From assembly GCF_001280065.1 (NCBI RefSeq), contig NZ_LGEA01000090.1, positions 160,553 through 224,552 of the forward strand: a stretch of 64,000 nucleotides of DNA, written 5' to 3'. The DNA is from Streptomyces sp. NRRL B-1140. Lineage in GTDB: Bacteria > Actinomycetota > Actinomycetes > Streptomycetales > Streptomycetaceae. Positions 8,629 to 18,400 of this stretch are shown here, piece by piece (the stretch's first letter is position 1; each line of letters begins with the position of its first letter). The notes beneath the pieces are model-generated. The model was not told where the DNA came from. It saw only the letters and a program-made list of their open reading frames with translations, and did not search any database. The position numbers and the translations under genes were made by a program.

Positions 8629-9600
8629 GTGGCAACCTCGACCGTCCCGAAGGCCGCTCCCACGGCCGCGGAGAAGCCCCCCTCCTCAGGAAAGCCCAAG
8701 CTCTCCAAGCGCCGACGCCGTGAGGCGCTCTCCTTCTACCTGTTCATCTCCCCATGGGTGATCGGCTTCCTGGTCTTCCTGCTCGGGCCGATGATCGCGT
8801 CGATCTACTACTCCCTGACCGACTGGGACTCCTTCACCCCGCCGAAGTGGGTCGGCTTCCAGAACTACGTCAGGATCCTCACCGACGACCCGGCGTTCTG
8901 GAAGGCGCTGTGGAACACCTTCTACTACGCGGCGATCTCGGTCCCGCTGGGCCTGGTCCTCGGGCTCTGGCTCGCGAACCTGCTCAACAAGCAGATCAGG
9001 GCCCGCAAGTTGTTCCGCACCCTGATCTATCTGCCGACGCTGATCCCCCTGGTCGCCACAGCGATGATCTTCCGGATGGTGCTCGCGCCGAGCGGCCCGA
9101 TCAACGACTTCCTCGGCCTGTTCGGAGTCTCGGGCCCCGACTGGCTGCTCGACGGCCCCTGGGTCAAGCCCGCCCTGATCCTGATGTCGGCGTGGGGCGC
9201 GGGCGCCTCGACCGTACTGCTGCTCGCCGCGATGAAGGGCATCCCACGTGAGCTGTACGAGGCGGCCGAGGTCGACGGCGCGAGCGCGACGCGGCAGTTC
9301 TGGAGCATCACGCTGCCGCACCTGACGCCCATCATCTTCTTCAACCTGATCATGGGCCTGATCAACGCGTTCCAGATCTTCTCGCAGGTCTACATCCTCA
9401 TCCCCAAGGGCAAGAACCCCGCGGGCTACGACGCGGCCCAGACCATGGTGCCGCTCCTGTTCGACCAGGCGTTCAGCTACTACCGCATGGGCTACGCCTC
9501 GGCGATCTCCTGGCTGCTGTTCCTGGTGATCATGGTGTTCACGGTGATCGCCTTCCGCACCACCCGGCGCTGGGTGTTCTACGAGACCGAGGTGAAGTGA
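8629..9600 (+). CDS. Sugar ABC transporter permease, MalF/UgpA type
   Basis: The 323-aa protein has six membrane segments. The binding-protein-dependent permease loop EAAEVDGASATRQFWSITLPHL contacts the ATPase. An RRRREALSFYLFISPWVIGF N-terminus is typical of sugar permease 1. GTG 8629 lies six bases after the lipoprotein stop. No ATP-binding gene is present in the operon, so a shared ATPase of the MsiK type, usual in Streptomyces, is inferred to energise it. Confidence 0.92.
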   Translation: MATSTVPKAAPTAAEKPPSSGKPKLSKRRRREALSFYLFISPWVIGFLVFLLGPMIASIYYSLTDWDSFTPPKWVGFQNYVRILTDDPAFWKALWNTFYYAAISVPLGLVLGLWLANLLNKQIRARKLFRTLIYLPTLIPLVATAMIFRMVLAPSGPINDFLGLFGVSGPDWLLDGPWVKPALILMSAWGAGASTVLLLAAMKGIPRELYEAAEVDGASATRQFWSITLPHLTPIIFFNLIMGLINAFQIFSQVYILIPKGKNPAGYDAAQTMVPLLFDQAFSYYRMGYASAISWLLFLVIMVFTVIAFRTTRRWVFYETEVK

Positions 9601-10517
9601 TGGCGACCCTGGCACCCCCTGTCCCCACGCGCGGGCACGAGGACCGGCCAGCGAAGGAACAAGCCCCCGCCGTACGGGCGTTCCGTGCGACCCCGTTCAC
9701 CTACGGCACCCTGCTGATCGTCGCGGCGATCCTGACCACCCCGCTGGTCTTCGTCGGCTCGATCGCCCTGTCCGGCGACGCCACCGTGAACAACGGCGCG
9801 TTCACGATCATCCCGCGCGAATTCCACTGGGACAATTTCTCCCGGGTGTTCAGCACCGAACTGCCGGTGGGCACCTTCCTGCTCAACTCGGTGCTCATCT
9901 CGCTGTTCTCGGTGGTGGGGCAGGTCCTCTCCAGCGGCCTGGTCGGCTACGCCTTCGCCCGGCTGCGGGCACCCGGCAAGAACACGATGTTCCTCATCGT
10001 CATCGCGACGATGATGATCCCGACGCAGATCACGATGATCCCCCAGTTCATCCTGTTCCGGGACCTGGGCTGGGTGAACACCTTCCTGCCGCTGATCGTG
10101 CCGAACTTCTTCTCCAACGCCTTCAACGTCTTCCTGGTACGGCAGTTCGTCTCCCGGCTGCCCAGCGAGCTCGACGAGGCCGCCATGATGGACGGCCTGG
10201 GCTTCTTCGGCGTCTACCGGCGGATCATGTTCCCGATGCTCCGGCCCGTCCTGATCGCCATCGGCATCTTCACCCTGACCCACACCTGGGGCGACTTCAT
10301 GGGCCCCCTGATCTACCTCAACGACGAGACGAAGATGCCGCTCGCCCTGGGCGTGCAGTACATCACCGCCACCTCGCAGGCGGGCCAGGCTCCGCCCTGG
10401 AACCTGGTGATGGTCGGCTCGATCCTGCTCGCCCTGCCGATGATCCTCGTCTACTACCTCGGCCAGAAGTACCTGTACGAAATGGACATCAGCGGCGGAA
10501 GCGCGGGGGTCAAGTGA
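9600..10517 (+). CDS. Sugar ABC transporter permease, MalG/UgpE type
   Basis: The 305-aa second permease has six membrane segments and the EAA loop ELDEAAMMDGLGFFGVYRRIMFPML. Its ATG shares the A of the preceding TGA, so it is translationally coupled. GTG 9597 is an alternative start one codon earlier. It forms the heterodimeric channel with the preceding permease. Confidence 0.92.
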   Translation: MATLAPPVPTRGHEDRPAKEQAPAVRAFRATPFTYGTLLIVAAILTTPLVFVGSIALSGDATVNNGAFTIIPREFHWDNFSRVFSTELPVGTFLLNSVLISLFSVVGQVLSSGLVGYAFARLRAPGKNTMFLIVIATMMIPTQITMIPQFILFRDLGWVNTFLPLIVPNFFSNAFNVFLVRQFVSRLPSELDEAAMMDGLGFFGVYRRIMFPMLRPVLIAIGIFTLTHTWGDFMGPLIYLNDETKMPLALGVQYITATSQAGQAPPWNLVMVGSILLALPMILVYYLGQKYLYEMDISGGSAGVK

Positions 10518-13177
10518 GCAGCAGTCCGACCACAGTGGTCAACAGCGCCATCGAGCTCGACGCCCGGGGCACCCGGATCGAGGGCGGTCCGCGTGCCGTG
10601 CTGTGCGCGTCCCTGTTCTACTTCCGCATTCCGCGCGAGCAGTGGCGTGCCCGTCTCCAGCAGGTACGGGACTCGGGATACACCTGCGTGGACGTCTACC
10701 TGCCGTGGAACTTCCACGAGACGGCCCCCGGCCGCTGGTCCTTCGAGGGCCGGCGGGACGTCGCCGCCTTCCTCGACCTCGCGCAGGAGGAGGGGCTGTA
10801 CGTCATCGCGCGGCCGGGCCCCTACATCTGCTCCGAGTGGGACGGCGGCGCACTGCCCGCATGGCTCGGCCTGGACCCGGAGTTGCGGATCCGGCAGAAC
10901 GAGCCACGCTTCCTCGCCGGGGTCACCGCCTGGTTCGACCAGGTGCTGCCCCTGCTCGCCGAGCGCCAGTACCCGGCGGGCGGCACCGTCATCATGGTGC
11001 AGCTGGAGAACGAGCTGGACTTCTTCGACTGCGAGGACCGCACGGGGTACGTGACCGCCCTGCGCGACCAGGCGATCCGCCACGGCATCACCGTGCCGCT
11101 GATCGCCTGCTCCGGACAGGGCGACCTCGAAGGCGCCACCGGCGACGTCCCCGGTGTCGTACCGGCGTGCAACTTCTACCCGGACGACGACTCCCCGCAC
11201 ATCGAACCCGAAGTGCGCCGTTACGCCGACCTGCTGGCGGAGCGCGACCTGCCCCTGCTGATCACCGAGACCAACCGCCGCCACCGCACCCTGCGCAGGC
11301 TCCTGGCCAGCGGCGCCTCGCTGATCGCCCCCTACCTCCAGTCCTCCGGCTGGAACTTCGGCTACACCCCGTCCGCCGGCAACTGGGGCAGGCCCGGCAA
11401 CCTCATGAGCCACGGCTACGACTTCGGCGGCTACGTCTCCTCCACCGGCACCGAACGCCCCGAGTACGCCGAGGCCCAGATCCTCGCCCGCGTCATCGAC
11501 ACCCTGGGCCCACGCCTGGCGCTCGCCACCCCGACCACCCCGCCTACGCCCCTCACCACCGACTTCCCGACCAGCTCGTCACCGTCGGCCTTGCGGCTCG
11601 AGGGAGGCGGGCTGCTCCTCGCCGTACCGCATCTCGGGAGCCGGACGGGGGCGGAGACGGGAACGGGAACGGCGGTGGTGAACGGGGTGCCGGTCGCGGT
11701 AGCGGCGGACTCGTGCCCGTTGATGCTGGTGGACGTGCCCCTGGAGCCGTGGGGCCGCGAAGGAACGCTCACTCTGGCGTCCGCGGACCTGGTGGCGGCG
11801 GGGGCGGGCGTGCTGGTGTTCTCCTCCGAGGTGCCGGTCACCGCCGTCGTCGGGGACACCCGGGTCGAAATACCGGCGCCGGAGGCCGGAGCGCCGCAGC
11901 GGGAGACGGTCGCGGGGCTGACCGTCGTCGCGCTGACCCCGGCAGACGCCGTACGCCTGCGCGCCACGGACAGCGACGGCACCGTACATCTCGACGCACC
12001 GGCACCCGCACGGCCCGCCGCACCGGACCCCGTCGCGGTACGGCGCGCGCGGCGACGTACGAACACCGCCCCCGAGCGGCCGTCCGGCCGGCACGAGCTG
12101 CCGCCGACGCTGGAGTCGCTCGGCGTGTACCGGGGGCGCGGCACCTACCGGACCACGACGGACCTCACAGACGTCGACGCGCTGCTGCTCGTCGGGGCGG
12201 CGGACATCGTCGACCTGGCCGTCGCCGGCCGGCCACGCCCGACGATCGCCGACTTCGGAGCCACCCGGCGGATCGACGTCCGCGAGGCGACCGGTGTCGT
12301 CGACGTCGAGGCAGTCGTGGAGATCTGGGGCCACGCGAACTTCGACGACGCACGCCTGCCGGCGCTCCGCCTCGGCGCGCTGCGGGGGCTCGGCACGATG
12401 TGGACGGTCCGGGAGACGACGGACGTGTCGGCGCTGTGGGAGGTCCACGGCCACTGGGCGGGCCGCCCGGCACCCCTGCGCGAACTCGGCGGCTGGAGCA
12501 GCACCCGCGTCGGAATCCCCGTCACGTACACGCGAGAGATCCGAACGGCCACCGCAGCAGCCCTGCACCTCAAGGGGGTCGTCGAGCCGGTACGGGTCAC
12601 CGTGGCAGACGGCGAGCCGCACACAGCAGACGCCGCCCACGAGCCGCCCAGCGCAGCCACCGTCCACACCGTCCACGCCGAGGACCCGTGGGTCACGCTG
12701 CCCGCAGGCACCCACCGCATCTCGGTCACGCTGCCGCACCACCCCAGCGGCGGCGGCCTCCGCGCCGAATTGCTCGGCCTGGACCCGGTCACGGACTGGA
12801 CGTGCGCCGCGCAGGACGACGACCTGCTGACCGCGTTCGCTACCGACGCAGCACCCGGGCAGGAGGTTCAGCTGCCGCTGACCCTGGCACCAGGGGAGGA
12901 GGCATGGCTCGACGTCGACCTGCCGCCCTCCCACGACGGCCTCCTCCTGCGCCCGGACGGCACACAGCTCCGGGTGACCGGATGGGCGGGCGGGGAGTGC
13001 GTGGGCAGGGTCTGGGTCGGCGACCGCCCGGACTTCTCGGGCGGCGACGCGGATGCCCTGTGGATCCCGCCGGGCTGGTCGGGGCTGAGCCTGCTGGTGC
13101 GGGGAGCCGCGGGAGCGAGGGATCCGGAGCTGCGCGTGCTGCGGTTGGAGTCGTCCGACTCGGAAGGCAGGCCGTAA
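10514..13177 (+). CDS. GH35 beta-galactosidase
   Basis: The 887-aa intracellular glycosidase has an N-terminal TIM barrel with the GH35 hallmarks YFRIPREQW, NFHETAPGRW and RPGPYICSEWDGG. The acid/base is in QLENE (Glu167) and the nucleophile in ITETN (Glu252). Long beta-sandwich C-terminal domains follow. There is no signal peptide, so imported galactosides are cleaved in the cytoplasm. GTG 10514 overlaps the permease stop, making it the last gene of a four-gene operon. The alternative is a family member acting on other beta-linked galactose or glucosamine sugars. Confidence 0.9.
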   Translation: MSSSPTTVVNSAIELDARGTRIEGGPRAVLCASLFYFRIPREQWRARLQQVRDSGYTCVDVYLPWNFHETAPGRWSFEGRRDVAAFLDLAQEEGLYVIARPGPYICSEWDGGALPAWLGLDPELRIRQNEPRFLAGVTAWFDQVLPLLAERQYPAGGTVIMVQLENELDFFDCEDRTGYVTALRDQAIRHGITVPLIACSGQGDLEGATGDVPGVVPACNFYPDDDSPHIEPEVRRYADLLAERDLPLLITETNRRHRTLRRLLASGASLIAPYLQSSGWNFGYTPSAGNWGRPGNLMSHGYDFGGYVSSTGTERPEYAEAQILARVIDTLGPRLALATPTTPPTPLTTDFPTSSSPSALRLEGGGLLLAVPHLGSRTGAETGTGTAVVNGVPVAVAADSCPLMLVDVPLEPWGREGTLTLASADLVAAGAGVLVFSSEVPVTAVVGDTRVEIPAPEAGAPQRETVAGLTVVALTPADAVRLRATDSDGTVHLDAPAPARPAAPDPVAVRRARRRTNTAPERPSGRHELPPTLESLGVYRGRGTYRTTTDLTDVDALLLVGAADIVDLAVAGRPRPTIADFGATRRIDVREATGVVDVEAVVEIWGHANFDDARLPALRLGALRGLGTMWTVRETTDVSALWEVHGHWAGRPAPLRELGGWSSTRVGIPVTYTREIRTATAAALHLKGVVEPVRVTVADGEPHTADAAHEPPSAATVHTVHAEDPWVTLPAGTHRISVTLPHHPSGGGLRAELLGLDPVTDWTCAAQDDDLLTAFATDAAPGQEVQLPLTLAPGEEAWLDVDLPPSHDGLLLRPDGTQLRVTGWAGGECVGRVWVGDRPDFSGGDADALWIPPGWSGLSLLVRGAAGARDPELRVLRLESSDSEGRP

Positions 13178-13187
13178 AGCAGGCCGG

Positions 13188-13655
13188 TCACCGGGCTGCG
13201 GGCATGTTGCCGTCGCGCCAGTCGGTTACGCGCTTGCGGATGCCGGCGACCATGGGGAGTCCGTCGACTTCTGCGGGATCGAACCAGCGGACGTCGGTGG
13301 ACTCCTCGGACACTGCCAATTGCCCGGACACGGGGCGAGCTAGGAAGCAGATGGAGAACTCCTGCCGCACCTCGCCGTCGTCGTAGGCGAAGACGTGGCG
13401 GGGATTGGTGTAGGTCCCGACGATGCCGATGATCTCGACATCGAAGCCGGTCTCCTCGCGGGTCTCTCGTACCGCGCACTCAGGCAACGACTCACCGATG
13501 TGCATCGCGCCACCTGGGAGCGCCCACATGCCGTTGTCGCGTCGACGTTGAAGCAGGATGCGCCCGTCGTCGTCGACAACGACGACGGAAGCGGCCGGAA
13601 CCAGGCTGTTCGCAGCGGGGGCATCCGGGGCGTCCTCGTAGTCGCGCCTACCCAT
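13188..13655 (-). CDS. NUDIX hydrolase
   Basis: The 155-aa protein has a complete Nudix box: G49, E55, R63, E64, E67, E68, G70 in the G-x5-E-x7-RE-xx-EE-x-G pattern. It is preceded by WALPGG. Substrates are nucleoside diphosphates linked to another group; specificity is unknown. ATG 13655 overlaps the stop of the upstream regulator gene by eight bases, so the two are one operon. Codon use is less GC-biased than in the GH35 gene it converges on (10-bp gap), marking the left edge of the accessory island. Confidence 0.9.
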   Translation of the reverse strand: MGRRDYEDAPDAPAANSLVPAASVVVVDDDGRILLQRRRDNGMWALPGGAMHIGESLPECAVRETREETGFDVEIIGIVGTYTNPRHVFAYDDGEVRQEFSICFLARPVSGQLAVSEESTDVRWFDPAEVDGLPMVAGIRKRVTDWRDGNMPAAR

Positions 13656-14403
13656 TGCGTTCCTCTCCCCATACCGGAGTGCCTCGGGCCCACAGTTCTT
13701 CGACGTGTGAAGCGAAACGGTCGAACATGCCGTCGTCCTGGTGACGACGCAGATGCAGCGTAGGAGCATCGTGGCCGACACTGTGCGTCAGCAGGGGCGT
13801 CACAATCATGTCGTCATCGAAGCGGAAGACGGACAGGTGCGCGTGCCCATCGCTGTACCTTGCGTCGATCCCCGGCTGACTTCTGATCTTCTCCAACTCG
13901 GAGAGTGTCACGCGGATTCTCGTGGACAGTGTGAGCGCAACAGCCTCGTCTTGTTCCCGGGACCGGGTGAGCTCGCTGTCAGGCTCGCCCAGCAAGAAGC
14001 GCACTCGACACCCCTGAGCGGCTTTGCGCTGTAATGCCACGCCGAGTCGGGCCTGCTCCAGCCACAGGAAGTAATTGGTGTAACCGGCGAACGTCAGTTC
14101 CCGCTCGGCCTTGGTAATCAACGATCGCCACAGTGAAGCCGGACAACCGGACCGGTACGGGTACACGGACACGACCTCTCGGTCCGGGCCGACCTTGATC
14201 GCCTTCTTCGCGGCGGCAGGCCACAACACTGCCTCATCCTCCCCGAGCGCCTCGCAGACGTCCCACCGATGCCGGGCATGGGGGATGCGCCCGGCTTGGG
14301 TGATCCATCGGCCGACGGTCTTGATGTCGACTCCGCACTTCTCGGCTAACTGCCGGTCTGTCATTCGGGCTTGAAGCATGGCACGGCGTAGCGCTTCGTT
14401 CAC
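13648..14403 (-). CDS. XRE-type helix-turn-helix regulator with effector domain
   Basis: The 251-aa protein has an N-terminal helix-turn-helix at about residues 8-45 (MTDRQLAEKCGVDIKTVGRWI). Its C-terminal domain (about 80-245) contains AERELTFAGYTNYFLW and the strand GCRVRFLLGEPDSE. This two-part form resembles the XRE regulators with a DUF5919-like, PLD-related effector domain that are common in Streptomyces accessory regions. GTG 14403 is chosen for the GGGAG site five bases upstream. The frame extends further without support. It is coupled to the NUDIX gene and divergent from three small genes. Confidence 0.8.
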   Translation of the reverse strand: MNEALRRAMLQARMTDRQLAEKCGVDIKTVGRWITQAGRIPHARHRWDVCEALGEDEAVLWPAAAKKAIKVGPDREVVSVYPYRSGCPASLWRSLITKAERELTFAGYTNYFLWLEQARLGVALQRKAAQGCRVRFLLGEPDSELTRSREQDEAVALTLSTRIRVTLSELEKIRSQPGIDARYSDGHAHLSVFRFDDDMIVTPLLTHSVGHDAPTLHLRRHQDDGMFDRFASHVEELWARGTPVWGEERNG

Positions 14404-14583
14404 GAGTGCTCCCGGGGACGCTAGGGACGTTCTCAAAGGTGAGCCAACTTCGTGTCTAACGGTCAGGGGACGGAGTAGGAACGCACCATCGGGGGCGGAA
14501 GTGTGGTGGACGCATGACGAGCAGACCCCCGCGACCGTGGCGACGGTCCGGGGGCGCGGCCACCAACGAGAAGGGTTGATGAC

Positions 14584-14886
14584 ATGGCCCACGGTATCGC
14601 CGGACTCCTCGAACCATTGCTGCGGTTCTTGTTTCGTGCTTCAGGGCGCCACAGAGCCCCTGGTTCACGTCGCGTGACGCGATCGCAGGACACAGCGCTT
14701 GCCTCTCACCGATACCCGCCTGCGCTCCGGGGCGAGGACATCGGCCTCGTCCGCCCCTACCTCGTCGCCCACGAGCGCCGTGAGAAGGAACGTCGACGGC
14801 GATCGCGGCGGCGAACGCTCGTGGTCGTCACGTGCGGAGTCGATATCGCTCCACGCTGGACCCACTGTGCGGAGGTGGCAGCCTGA
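14584..14886 (+). CDS. Small basic protein of Streptomyces accessory loci
   Basis: The 100-aa protein is arginine-rich. It begins MAHGIAGLLEPLLRFLF and ends with HERREKERRRRSRRRTL followed by a hydrophobic stretch. I recognise the pattern (GLLEPLLR...GEDIGLVRPYL-AHERE) as a recurrent hypothetical protein next to XRE/NUDIX genes in Streptomyces, but no function is known. The basic stretch could bind nucleic acid. The stop TGA overlaps the next ATG (TGATG). Confidence 0.7.
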   Translation: MAHGIAGLLEPLLRFLFRASGRHRAPGSRRVTRSQDTALASHRYPPALRGEDIGLVRPYLVAHERREKERRRRSRRRTLVVVTCGVDIAPRWTHCAEVAA

Positions 14887-15284
14887 TGAGCTACGACCGG
14901 GACAGCGTTCTCGCGGTCACTCCCGGACTGCGGCTGCTGCCATGGGAGAACGACTCCGGCAAGCCGTGCTTCCTGTCCACCCACGGCGCTCCTGGCCCAC
15001 TGGCACGCCTCGCGGACGAGATCGAAGCGGACCAGTTGCAAGACGGCGCCCTCGTGCTCAAGGGCGCTCAAGCCGTCTTGGAGGACCAGAAGTCCGGGGA
15101 GGACGCGGTACGCCGTGCGCTCCGCGCCGCCACGCAGTGCCTTGGCGATGTCTTGCGGATCGCTGACAGCCGAGGGGCCCGTTTGCCGCGGTCGACAGAC
15201 GACGACGATGACGGCGATCGCGGCCGGGACGACGACACGGGAGAGGACGGGCCACAGGTGCAGGCAAACAGGTTGGATGAGTGA
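14886..15284 (+). CDS. Small acidic hypothetical protein
   Basis: The 132-aa protein has a soluble N-terminal half (VTPGLRLLPWENDSGKPCFL) and an acidic C-terminus with a run of aspartates (STDDDDDGDRG). It overlaps both neighbours by a few bases (start in TGATG, stop within ATGAGTGA), so the three small genes are translationally coupled. No family recognised. Confidence 0.7.
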   Translation: MSYDRDSVLAVTPGLRLLPWENDSGKPCFLSTHGAPGPLARLADEIEADQLQDGALVLKGAQAVLEDQKSGEDAVRRALRAATQCLGDVLRIADSRGARLPRSTDDDDDGDRGRDDDTGEDGPQVQANRLDE

Positions 15285-15420
15285 GGACAACGAGAGCGTG
15301 CGCCATCGGTGCCGGTTCGCGGAATGGGCCCTGGGAGCTGCGCCGAACATGGCACTGCGCCATTTCGGTAAGTGCCTCACATGCGGCGGCAGGCTATCGA
15401 CGGGCATCACCCGGCGATAG
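15277..15420 (+). CDS. Very small cysteine-containing protein
   Basis: The 47-aa product starts at an ATG overlapping the previous stop (ATGAGTGA). It contains HRCRF and a CLTCGG pair, suggesting a small zinc-binding or disulfide motif. It overlaps the 3' end of the convergent helicase gene by 14 bases. Its size makes it uncertain, but the tight coupling argues that it is real. Confidence 0.5.
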   Translation: MSEDNESVRHRCRFAEWALGAAPNMALRHFGKCLTCGGRLSTGITRR

Positions 15421-18400
15421 CTGAGTACGTCCAGACGTCCGCCGGGATCGAGTGCTTCAGCTGCCATGTGATGGCCATCGGCTTGCTGCCCGTGTGCTCC
15501 ACATACTCGGCAGGGCCGAGCAACATCCATGGTTGAGCGCCGCCGATGTCTGTGTTTTTGTAGCGGCGCACGAAGAGCAGGACGTGGCTACCCTCAGCGG
15601 CGTGACGCTGGTACCGAAGGCCGGTGGGAGATGTCTCCGAAGTCTGGTTCTGCGACTCCCAGTGGAAGCGGGTCTCGCTGAGGGCATAGTCGTGGTAGCG
15701 GGTCTGGGGGGAGAAGTCCTTCTCATCCTTCTCCAGGGTGATGAGAAGGGCGTCGGTCTTCACAGACTCGCACCATTTCACGCCCTCACGGAAATCGCCG
15801 GGCATGAAGCCGCCGATAGCGGACTGCCCCAGAGCAGGCAGGATCTCCTCGCGGCTATACGAGGCGTGGACGGTCAGTGGGATCCCCGTGTCGCCCCCGA
15901 GCCCGAGCAGTGGAATGGGGACGTGCTCCGTGTGGGCCAGGTTGTATGCCAACACCTCGCGGAGTTCACTTCGCACGGCTCGCTGTTTGCGGAGCGCCGC
16001 GAAACCGGAGTCGTAGCTGGCGAAGCCCTTGCGGGTCACACCGCCGAGCGGCCAGAGCTGGAAGAAGAGCATGCGGGCATACGCCTGCCCCTGCTCATCG
16101 AGCTCGCCATAGGAAGGCGCGTCATCTGCCAGCATCCGGGTGTATGCGGCTACACGCAGTGGATCGTCCACGTGTAGGAATGCAGGGACGCGCTTGAGAA
16201 GCGCTGCTTCGCCTTCAGGCGCCTCGCCCTTGAGGAGTCCTGCGCGGCGTAGAAGGCCGGTCCAGGAATTTCCGTTTCCTCGATAGATCTCCTTCAGCTC
16301 ACGGCCGCTCTCTTCCAGGTAGTGGCTGAGCGTGGACTCTCCGTAGTCCGCAACTTCGCGCGCTAGCGCAGTGACGTTGACCCCGATCTGATCCTTGATG
16401 TTGGCGATGATCGCCTTCCTCGCCTTCTCCTCAAGGATGATTTGACAGCCCGAGGGCAGCTGGGGGAAGTCATGCTCGATGTGGTCGAGCAGTCGTTTGC
16501 GGGTCAAGTTGGTGAGTGCTCGGAACTGGTTCTCAAAGCGGAATTCCTTGCGATGCTGCCCGATGAAGTCCAGGACGGTCAGCACCGCCTTGCCTTCAGA
16601 TCGGCGGAGTCCACGGCCAAGCTGCTGCAAGAACACCGTGGCGCTGGACGTGGGACGCAGAAGCAGCAGGGTGTCTACATCCGGGATGTCGAGGCCTTCG
16701 TTGAAGAGGTCGACCGAGAAGATCACCTGGAGCCTGCCCGACGCCAGGTCGCTCAGTGCCTGCTTGCGCTGCCTGGCCGGCGTCTCCCCAGATAGCGCGA
16801 TGGCCTCAAGGCCAGCCGTCCGGAAGACCTCGGCCATGAAGTGAGCGTGGGCTACTGACACACAGAACCCCAACGCCCGCATGGTGCTGGGGTCGGACAG
16901 CTTTTCCCGAACGGCCTTCACCACCAGCCGGGCACGCCTGGCGTTGCTCGACAACACATTGCTCAGCGCGGTCGGGTCATACGCTCCGCGCTTCCACTCC
17001 ACCGTGCTGAGGTCTGTGGTGTCGCTGATGCCGAAATAGTGGAAGGGGCTGAGTAGATCATTTTCCAGCGCCTCCCACAGGCGCATTTCGGCTGCAATCC
17101 GGCCGTTAAAGAACTCGTCTTGAATGTTCTTGCCGTCCATGCGCTCAGGTGTGGCCGTGAGCCCTAGGAGTTCCAGCGGTTGGAAGTGATCGAGGATCTT
17201 TCGGTACGTCGGTGAGGTTCCGTGGTGGAACTCGTCGATGACGATCACATCGAAGTGATCCGGAGCGAGACGGACCAGGCCCTTGGTGCTGAGCGACTGC
17301 ACGCTGGCGAAGACATGTGACCAGCGTTCCGGGATTTCACCGCTGTGTAGCGATTCGCCGAAGTTCGCGTCCACCAAGACGTCTTGGTAGGTCCTCATCG
17401 ACTGATCGAGGATTTCCTTGCGGTGGGCGACGAAGAGGAGCCGCAGGTCACGGCCATGCTTCTTACGAAGTTGCTTGTAGTCCAGCGCTGCCATCACGGT
17501 CTTGCCCGTGCCAGTGGCTGCCACCAGCAGGTTCCGGTGCCTGTCATGCACCTCCCGCTCGACTTCGAGCCGCTCCAGCATGTCGCGCTGGTGGGGATAG
17601 GGCCGTACCTCCAGCCCTGACAAGGTGATTCCACGCTGAGCCGCGGACGTCGAGGATGTTCCGCCTGCGATCGCCAGGGCTTCCTGGAGGCGCTCGCCAT
17701 CGGCCTGCGGGTCGTACACCTCGAAGGACGGGTCACTCCAGTAGGCGTCGAAGGTCGCCTCGAACTTGCGCATCACGTCAGGCGTGGCGACGGAGGAGAG
17801 GCGGACGTTCCACTCCAGGCCATCGAGAAGCGCTGCCTTGGACAAGTTGGAACTGCCCACGTACGCCGTGTCGTATCCGCTCTTGCGGCGAAACAGCCAT
17901 GCCTTGGCGTGTAGTCGGGTCGAGCGGGTCTCGTAGTTGACCTTGACCTGCGCGTTGAACTCTTCCACGAGCCGATCCAACGCGCGCCGCTCGGTGGCAC
18001 CGATGTAGGTCGTTGTGATGACCCGTATCGGCACGCCTCGTGCATGGGCGGCCTTGAGTGACTGCTCAATGATGCGCAGCCCATGCCACTTCACGAAGGC
18101 GCACAGGAGGTCCACGCGATCGGCGGTTGCGAGCTCCGCGCGCAGCTCGAAGCCGAGGCTCGGATCTTCTGGCGAGTTGGTGATCAGAGCAGCGTCGGAG
18201 AGCGGGATGCCTGGGCGTACGGCGAAGACACCGGGCGCTTCTTGCTGGGTGATCGCGAGGAGCTGGCGCGGTCCGTCTGCGACCAAGTCCACCCACTCCT
18301 TGGCGCCGTGCAGAGTGCTGACCGACTCCAGGATGTGGTTCGCCGCGAAGACCCGCTCCTCTGCCGGAAGGTTCTGCAATACCTGCCGAACCGTTCCCCC

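Noticed and set aside
10603..13386. Plus-strand frame of about 927 codons inside the GH35 gene
   Set aside because: Out-of-frame shadow rich in Arg and Pro. The GH35 frame carries the catalytic glutamates and a coupled start.
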